This document shows positions 56,376-64,000 of a stretch of DNA of 64,000 nt, piece after piece. The notes below the pieces were generated by a model. The model made no database searches, had not been told where the DNA came from, and saw only the letters and a program-made list of their open reading frames with translations. This stretch comes from Blastobasis lacticolella (Eukaryota > Arthropoda > Insecta > Lepidoptera > Blastobasidae): assembly GCA_905147135.1 (NCBI GenBank), contig LR990061.1, positions 8,532,026 to 8,596,025 on the forward strand, in the 5' to 3' direction. The number at the start of each line of letters is the position of its first letter. The first letter of the stretch is position 1. A program made the translations under genes and the position numbers.

Positions 56376-57064
56376 CTCTCGCTCTCGAGAGAATGATCGC
56401 TCGATTAATAAGTAAGCAAAACCTGAAGGAAAATATTTTGTAAATTTTACCAACACGATTTTATGCAACTCGTGTAAGTTTTCTGACTAATTTGACCATA
56501 TATTTCGGTCTTTCTCATGTTTCCACGTGAATACGCTATACCTAACCGAGTTCACGCGAGTTATTTCTATTATAAATCGTCTCGCTTTTTCCATACGAAA
56601 ATTGTTTACGTTTGTAAATATCAATTTTACGGCATACGGCTCGTTACTAGAATTGGAACACGCCGATATTCCACTCTGCGCCGCGCACCGAGCTTCCCAG
56701 AATCCGATTTTTAGTTTAAATAGACGTTTGACAAACGCGGAAAAAGCTTTTCGGAAATGTTTTATACACTTTTTTGCAGATTTTTCCTGCAGGTACAGCT
56801 CGGGGGATACCCAATTTTTAGTTGACGATGATAGACTAAGTATAAAAGCGATGCACTCGTACGTACCGGTACATCGCTTTTATAATATTATTTTTTATAT
56901 ACTATATCGTAAATTTGTGATGTACGCTAAGTAAACTCGGGACAATACATACCGACTTGCTCCTGGTATGAAATTATTTAATAATTTATTTACTGTAGAA
57001 AAAATGTGCTTTTCATACAGAAATTATAGAAAAATGCATATCCAAATTTTGAATGACATGGTAT

Positions 57065-57420
57065 ATAAAGAGCTTGATATTAATGTCCCGGTTGTGCTCA
57101 CGCGCACGAGTCCCTGAGGTCGGCCTGACCATGATCCAGGACTTGGCTTAATAGATAATTACAGCTCCACTGTAATCTGCCATCTGACCTCCGTGACCCT
57201 TCTACCAGGGGAACCTGACCAGGTTGGATCATGGTTACACATTCAGTCGCCTGAATGTGCAGGTTTCATCACGATCTTTTTTCTCACCGTAAGAGCATCG
57301 GTTAACATTTAACTAATGTACATAAATCAGAAAAGAGTCATAGGTACATGACCGCAGTGGGATTCGAACCCGAAATCTCTCATATACGAGTGCATACCTA
57401 AATCACTCGGCCACCAACAA
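57065..57420 (-). mobile_element. SINE-A, full length with clear B box
   Basis: On the - strand GGCCGAGTGATTTAGGTATG (A-box region), GAGATTTCGGGTTCGAATCC (B box), CACTGCGGTCATGTACCTAT, then the usual body to CGTGAGCACAACCGGGACAT. A short extra duplicated piece (ATTACAG and CTCCACTG twice) lies near 57160. Confidence 0.8.
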
Positions 57421-57699
57421 AGTATATATTTTGAGAATTTATTTTTCAAAAAAAACATTCATCATGAAATATGGGATCAAACTTAACCATAAAAACATAA
57501 ATTTTGTTTTCAAACGCAATACATTCTAGTGAAAAGGTTTGAAAGGTGAAAGGGGAACTTTTACCTAGTTTTGCCCCATGGAATTTCGAGAACAAACACA
57601 AACATCTACCGACGACCGTCTCGGACGTAATATTCGGAATATTCTTTGTAATTCGCTATGGCATGGTCGACAAATTGTTTACAAACCTTTTTTGTTTTT

Positions 57700-57910
57700 T
57701 GATCAAACGGCTTTTTGAACTGCTCGCCTCGATTCGGTTTTCCAAGTTTCTTTTCAGTTTGAAAATTTCAATATAATGATGCTTATCGCTGATTTTCGTT
57801 ATTTTTGGACCGTTCGCTTTCGGTATTGTCAATGTTTAAAAAAATATTCCCGCCGAATTCAAATTGCGAAATTCGGTTGCCTATAATTTTTTAATAAATA
57901 TCCTTTCCTA
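57700..57910. mobile_element. MITE M2, copy in the 3' flank
   Basis: GGCTTTTTGAACTGCTCGCC, TCGATTCGGTTTTCC, GACCGTTCGCTTTCGGTATT, then AAAAATATTC. The right terminal repeat is eroded. Confidence 0.6.
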
Positions 57911-59289
57911 CCTTTTTTAATTTCAGTGGCTATTATGTCCACCGCATCCACAGAAATGAGAACACCGTGTAGAGAATAAAATAATTGATTTTAATACAAA
58001 TAAAAAGTCGCAACCTATACACGCATACTTAATCAAGAACCGGGCTGTACTTGTCACGAATCGCTTCGAATCGTGTTTTATACTGTCTCTATCACTGCCA
58101 TAAACCGCATTTTCTCTTCGTACTGTCTATCGCATGATTGTATTGCAAAGATGTCCTCACACGGGTAACATGAACCTGTTATAACTGGTTCAACTCCGAG
58201 GAAACTACTTGCATTTAGTTGTAACTCAATCATAAGTTGTAGTGTGCACTTTGATAAGTAAGAACTCGGTAGTTTGTTGATATGGTACGAGTTTGTCGAC
58301 AAATAATAAATTCTGCCTCACGCTTAGATTTTGAATATTTGGCGCTGTATTGTCCGGTAAGGTATGACATAGTGCAGAAGTCAGCACATCAATTTCTACC
58401 AAAGTATAAACAGGCAAGCGGGCCACCTGATGGAAAGTGGTCTTGCCGCCCATTGACGTAAACAACACCAGGGACTACAAATGAGCTAACATGACTATGA
58501 ACGCGTAACCGGAGACCGTCCAATGCCTAAACAAGGTAGGTCAAATTGCTGTCGTGTGTACAAACCACGGTTTTCTATAATAGCCAGCAAGGTCCCACGG
58601 AGACCCGGAAAATAGGTAGCAGTGTTTTCTGTTGTGTGCTTTCAAAACACTGCAATCTTCAACCCCAGTTGGGTTGGAGATCGCAACCGAGGAGATTATG
58701 GCAACATGTATTGCACTTATGTGAATGAGCGTAAATAGCCCTGAACTGAAAAGTTTGGTTCTATTTTCGTGTACGTACTAATAAATTATATTCTGATAGA
58801 CTAATAAATCGTATTAGACGTATTAATAGGCTTTTCACCTCTCCACTCCAGCCGTAAAGCACTTTTGATCCGAATAAAATACTGTCTATGTCTATGTCTA
58901 AAATACTAACAGCAAAGTCGCTTTTTACAGTGTGAGTGAGTAAAAATAATTCATAATTTTTCATTATTTATATTTAAATTTTTTTTATGTCACTCGGTAG
59001 GCAAACGCTGATGTAAAAAAATTGCGTTTGGACATTTTTATAACAATTTGTATAGCAATCTATTTATAACAAACTTAACAGTTTGGACACTATAAAAAAA
59101 TCGACAAGAGCTCTTATAAAAATCACGCCTACATTTGCAATAACCATGGTATCTGTAAATACGAACCACAGGCCGGGCTTCGAAATATATTGCACAAATC
59201 AGCATTTATTAGTCAATTAAATTTTCTAATAACACGAACCCATACCATTCAAGCCTCCGAATCCTGCTCTCATAAATTATCGCATATAA

Positions 59290-59545
59290 TTTCATTTGCC
59301 CCGCGATTTTATTAAACGTATTTTCGAGGCCGAATACGAGAGAGCCGTTTTGAAAAATCCTTGTCCCGAGCAATATTTCAACCGGGACGCGAGGAGCAAA
59401 AGGGTAATATTCATTTTGACGCAAACAGTACGTAGGTGCTTTCAGAAACAAATAACCAACTCTTTACTGTTTAGAGGCTCGGCGGGAACGGCGGATTATC
59501 GCACGCCTCGAGTATTAGATCCATACGTAAGGACGTAAGTAGGCT
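59290..59545. other. Unexplained GC-richer island
   Basis: Frames are open on both strands here (81 codons on each) but none has a recognised domain. It does not match the repeats named in this window. Similar unexplained islands lie at about 60385-60690 and 61280-61740. Confidence 0.3.
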
Positions 59546-59564
59546 TACGTATTATATTATGGCC

Positions 59565-59845
59565 GGCCATGTACCAATGACTCTTTTCTGAGCTATGTAC
59601 GTTAGTTGAATACTAACCGATGGTCTTTTATTGAGGGAAAACATCGTGATGAGACCTGCACAGGCGACTGAATGTGTAACCATGATCCAATCTGGTCAGG
59701 TTCCCCTGGTAGCAGAGTGACGGAGGTCAGATGGCAGTCGCTCCACTGTAATTACCTGATCTGCCAAATCTGGGATCATGGTCAAGGTGAATTTTAGGCC
59801 ATCGTGTGCAAGAGCACAACCGGGACATTAACACCAAGATGAATA
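59565..59845 (+). mobile_element. SINE-A, lacking the tRNA head
   Basis: ATGTACCAATGACTCTTTTC to GAGCACAACCGGGACATTAA and ACCAAGATGAATATTTTT. One of the cleanest body copies. Confidence 0.75.
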
Positions 59846-59944
59846 TTTTTATAGGCTTACGTATGCACGTCAATCATATTAGTATATTTTCGTGCCATTT
59901 GTATGTTTTATAAGTATCGTTCTTGACAATGCTAATAAAAGAAA

Positions 59945-60062
59945 CATATTAGTGTCAATATCCCGGTTGTACCATCTCGCGCGAGGACCCGGGGTCTGTT
60001 TTGACCATGCTCTAGGATTTAGCAGATTAAGTAAATTTACAGTAGAGCAACTTTCATCTGAC
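59945..60062 (-). mobile_element. SINE-A 3' fragment
   Basis: On the - strand CAGATGAAAGTTGCTCTACT, then AAACAGACCCCGGGTCC and CAACCGGGATATTGACACTA. It lies about 100 bp from the previous SINE in the opposite orientation. Confidence 0.6.
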
Positions 60063-60785
60063 GCTGTTAACAGCTGCCTTCCAAGCGTGAAGATTACGGT
60101 AATGACCGCTACTAATGTGGATAAGATTCAAGTCTAGCAGTGAAATGAGAAAGTTTGGAAGAACGTATGGTTGGACGGATGTCTGGTACTCTTTTGCGCA
60201 AAAACTACTGAACGGATTTTGATTAGTGTAGGACATTAAAAAAATTAATAATATTCAATTTTAAAAGCTTATAAATAGAGTATAATATTGAAGATATTAG
60301 GGCCTATGCTTTAATTTGTGGTCAATATTTTGCCAGTAAATTAACATCAGTAGTCACATATAAGATTTATCTAAGTAGCGTTTTTATTGCGTTCTCACAG
60401 TGCTCGACTGATAAATGAAAGCACTGCGTTCAATACGGTAAGGTTAGACTTTTATTTTGACGGACGCATAGTACCGATCTTGTTGGAATTACTTTCGCGC
60501 CCTGTGAACCTTCACATAAAACGGGTAGAAAAACCATACGGACCCCCGCCTTTCACAGGTGATACATTCCCACTTTTCCCACCCGGGTGTCATATTTTAT
60601 TCTTTTTACATCTGGATTTTATTATGACTCTACCGTGGTGTCGCGAGCGAATGGAGGCCGCGGGACGTGTGCTTGCTAAGTAACTTTCAGATTATTACTG
60701 CTTTTTAGATCTTTTTCCCAGAATTTCTTAGCCGCCAGGTTTTTTGCACCAAATTCTAAAAACGTTTCCCCTGAGAGAGAGAGGT

Positions 60786-60945
60786 GGAGGTCCAGGGTTC
60801 GATTCACGGCCGGGCAGAAATTGAAGTGAAGATTTCTTTACGGGTTTGTATTAAAAAAATGTATAAGCAGTTTATAAGTTTTCTGGCACCCATAACACAA
60901 GCTCTGCTTACTTTGGGGCTAGATGGCGTTGTGTGAATTGTATAA
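60786..60945 (+). mobile_element. SINE-B, 5' shortened
   Basis: CCAGGGTTCGATTCACGGCC (B box), GCAGAAATTGAAG, TTACGGGTTTGTATT and GCTCTGCTTACTTTGGGGCT. It is flanked by a short inverted pair (TTGCACCAAATTCT at about 60744 and AGAATTTGGTGCAA at about 61001), so it may sit inside an older foldback element. Confidence 0.65.
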
Positions 60946-61739
60946 AAAAAATAATGGTTTTTTAACGTTTTTTGTTTAAATATTTGCGTTAAATGCGTTA
61001 AAGAATTTGGTGCAAGCCGCCCTTTGTGTTGATCTTTTTTTCTTTTAAACATTGACCGCCGTCTCATCTGATGGTAAGCGACGATGCGAGCATGGGACAT
61101 GGTTGGTTATAGTACGGTTCGGGGAACTGATTGGCAAGCAAAGCGTTCTGTTCCTTCCTTCTTTATCAAAAACCCTGATCTAGAGACGGTTGATTTACTG
61201 AATTACCTGGTGATCGACTGAGCTATCTAAAAATGGAACGGCAGTGTAGAATATAGCCCCATTATATTTATGGGTATCTAAATGTCGCAGTGTGTGCGAT
61301 GCAGTGTGTTGCAGCAACGGCTCGCACACAGCGCGCGAGCGACACGGTACGTATTGTCATTATACGAAACAATTGTAAATATATACTGCGAAAACGCCGG
61401 ACCACTGTCCGTCAAGTGCCTGCCTGTTTGTCTATCGTATGAAGTAAAATATAAGAATATTTTTTCTAACTTTTATACTTTAGGAGAATTAAGCTTTTAA
61501 AAGTACATATTTCTCACACACTTTTTCTGGTATGGCCGTTAGGATGAGGACGTCCAACGGATTCACATCAAAAGCGCTAAAACCAATCGATATATCGATC
61601 GAGCCCACCGAAACGTGTGGTACGCAACACGCCACCAATAACCTGCGGGCATCCGAAACGCAGGAATGCTCACCGCGCTATTCGGGTGGAAAATTGCTCA
61701 TTCACTATGTAGAGATAAGTACTTGGGTTGAGTGAGGTG

Positions 61740-63700
61740 ACGGTGGAGTTTGCTGTATCTTACACACAAAATTTGTAGTGATTAATGAAGAGTAAGAAGT
61801 TGGAGATTGAAAGAGTGATCGTATCGTAAAAGAAAGTTGGTTTAGTAGCTTCAGGCTTTAATGACTCTCCAATTCATAATATCATGCTCTGAAAAAGAGA
61901 GGAAACTATGTTTGTTTCGAAGCGACCTTTATTACTTTATAAATGGTCAACGAATTATGTATTTCTTGAGGTACCTTTTTGTTTTGTAATTTATTTCCTT
62001 TTGGACTTGAATACGTATTTTATATGTAATTTTTCATAATAAAATAATGCTTTTATGTTGCTGTGAAGTTGTCAAGCAGTGACGAACCATCGATTGATGA
62101 CATGATGGCGAAGATTTTATGTCTATTTGTTGCCCACGCAAAAGACTGGCTGTGATAAATTTTAAATTGATTGCCGGCTAGAGAAAAAGTGGAAGGATTT
62201 TTCATGTTATTTTACGAAATTAATATTATTTGGAGAAAGTTATCCCAGCCTTGACTTCAACTAGAAGGTGGATCAGTATTATAACGCAGCAGAAGCAATT
62301 TTTCTCAAACTAACATTGTCGCCTAGTCAGTCTGCAAACGGTACTTTTCGGCTTGCTTAAACGAAATCCAAGTGAATTCAGTGATCCTGCCTAGCTAGAC
62401 TAAGGTTATGTGAAGTAGACTCATTTTGGAACTTTTGTGCTTTCCTTAGATTATTCTTAAATTCATTGTACGTAGCTAGTTTCCGGACTGAAAGAAATAG
62501 AACCCATTACCCTGAATCTTTGTGTTTTCTTTATTAACTGAACCTGGCACTAAACGTGGGACATATTTACGTTACAGTGTACAGAATTGCACATGTTACA
62601 GTTTTATTATATGTATAATTAATTCTTACAACCTTTGCAAGATCGACTTGCTACTTGTTGTAGTATATCTCTTGAATTTTTATTAAAGAGCTGCAACTTA
62701 TATGAAAATATTACAAATAGTGCGAAATACAACGTGAAAAACTCGCAAACGTGTCAGCCTCAAACTGCTCAGGCGAAAAATTGTTCCTCCGAACACAAAC
62801 GGAAACAATTTTTGTGCTTTCCAAACACATCGGTGTGGAGGGAATTCAAAAAAGTTGTCAGTTACGTGGCAGACATAGAAAGTAGTTTTCAGGGTATCTC
62901 TGTACGGAAAATAAGTTTCCGTTCATTTTTTATATGCTATTTAAATAGAAGCCATTTGTAACGGCTGGAATAAAAAAGATAAAACAAATGCAAAAGCCAT
63001 GATCGTGAAGCTATGCCAATATTAAACATCTTCTAAATTATTTGAAAGTATAAAACAGAACAATTACAATATACAATGTTGATAGATACTACAGAGAAAA
63101 GAAATACTATGAAAATAACAACATTTTTTTCGAAAGAGTGTGAAATATGAAACGGATTCGCTGTTTAAATGGACCATCGGAATATATATCAAAATTAAAT
63201 ACCAATAATCAAAATCGATGAGAAAATTGTGGAGTTACAGATATTGGTAATTATAAATGCTCATCCCATACGACGCATTGTACCAGAAACGCAATTGACC
63301 ATACACGCAAACAACCACAATTTTCAAAATCAAACTACCGGATACGCAGACGACCAGAATTTCCAGCTAGCTCGGCTTCGTAGAGCGTCGTCTTTTGCGC
63401 GTGTGAGTAAATACCAAAGCCTGATGTATATTATATTATATACCGCCCTGCACTGTTCCTCTTTCAAAACAACTTTTCGTACAACTTCCTTTTTAATTGT
63501 AAATATTATTTAATAATCATCTCGTGTAATAAGTATTAGTATGATATCAGTTATCTCTGTCATGTAAATATTTCTACCAGTATCCGTATATTATAACATC
63601 ACAAGCTACATAGAAAGTTCTAGTCAAACAAATTATTTATAAGTATTGTAGTTTTACAATAATTCATTTTCATTATTAAAATAAAAAGAAATTTCAATAA
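61740..63700. other. Unassigned sequence
   Basis: AT-rich, no recognised repeat. A + strand frame of 108 codons (62635-62961) and one of 94 codons (63229-63513) show no domain and no splice context that I could support. Confidence 0.35.
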
Positions 63701-63704
63701 TATT

Positions 63705-63925
63705 CTAAAAATATTATAAATGCGAAAGTTTATAAACATATTTGTAACTCCTTCAGCAAAAACTTTTAAACGGATTTTGATTAAATTTGGCAGTAATATA
63801 GTTTATAGCGTAGATTAGCACATAGGCCATAATTTATTCCGAAATTTAATGTGGTTCCCGCGGGAACGGGTCTGGGACGTTATAATCAAATTTTACGCGG
63901 ACGAAGTCTTGCGTAAAGGCTTGTT
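63705..63925 (+). repeat. Dispersed repeat R3, copy 2
   Basis: AAATATTATAAATGCGAAAG, AAACGGATTTTGATTAAATT, GTGGTTCCCGCGGGAACGGG and TTTTACGCGGACGAAGTCTT match 33535-33745 in order. Confidence 0.7.
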
Positions 63926-64000
63926 AAGAATGTATTTTAAAAATAGACATACCTACAAATAACTCACTGTTGAAACTAAAACAATTTTCTAAAACTAAGG

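Noticed and set aside
56517..56934. Overlapping frames of 65 and 135 codons
   Set aside because: No domain, AT-rich composition, no splice context. The two frames overlap on the same strand and neither is favoured.
57340..57420. Possible tRNA-Ser gene on the - strand
   Set aside because: It is the head of a full-length SINE-A followed by the shared SINE body.

Overview
This is a eukaryotic, almost certainly lepidopteran (moth or butterfly), nuclear window. The evidence is an AT-rich background, introns with GT..AG borders, one insect aminergic receptor gene split over widely spaced exons, and a dense crowd of repeat types typical of Lepidoptera: tRNA-headed SINEs ending in GAT repeats, RTE and CR1/Jockey-like retrotransposon tails, foldback MITEs, and mariner and hAT relics. 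The species cannot be named from the sequence alone. No CRISPR array, bacterial operon or rRNA was seen.

The one host gene I can support is on the + strand: six coding exons at 40203-40290, 42759-42939, 43761-43889, 45858-46103, 50316-50563 and 51758-52065. Joined in phase (1200 nt) they give 399 residues plus a stop. The product is a rhodopsin-class receptor with all seven membrane helices, and it matches the insect D1-like dopamine receptor Dop1R1. The start codon and the N-terminal extracellular leader are not in these exons. At least one more upstream exon must exist, either somewhere in the first 40 kb or outside the window. The 3' UTR follows, with AATAAA signals between about 52278 and 52911.

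Layout: 1-40200 is intergenic or 5' intronic sequence built of repeats. It holds a decayed RTE reverse transcriptase (1.65-1.96 kb), a Jockey-like RT tail (4.3 kb), a local duplication with a hAT element carrying an 8-bp target duplication (9.6-10.7 kb), a second local duplication carrying a 55-bp insertion (13.4-14.1 kb), a Tc1/mariner-like transposase end (15.0-15.3 kb), several foldback elements (16.4, 20.1, 23.3 and 37.6 kb), a 1.25-kb tandem repeat (17.8-19.0 kb), a perfect 24-bp hairpin (20.96 kb), a decayed mariner (29.4-29.9 kb) and a CR1-like retrotransposon with an ATTC tail (31.3-33.3 kb). 40.2-52.9 kb is the dopamine receptor gene. 52.9-64 kb is the 3' flank, again with SINEs and some moderately GC-rich islands that I cannot explain.

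The most interesting theme is how mobile elements sit around the receptor exons. An RTE fragment with a perfect 13-bp target duplication landed just upstream of the exon 3 splice acceptor. A SINE ends about 50 bp before exon 2, and another RTE-type tail lies about 80 bp before exon 5. Two copies of one MITE family, about 90% alike by eye over about 200 bp and in opposite orientation, flank exons 1-4. That arrangement could pair in the pre-mRNA. I found no clear evidence for a wholly new biological system; these exon-repeat relationships are the best leads.
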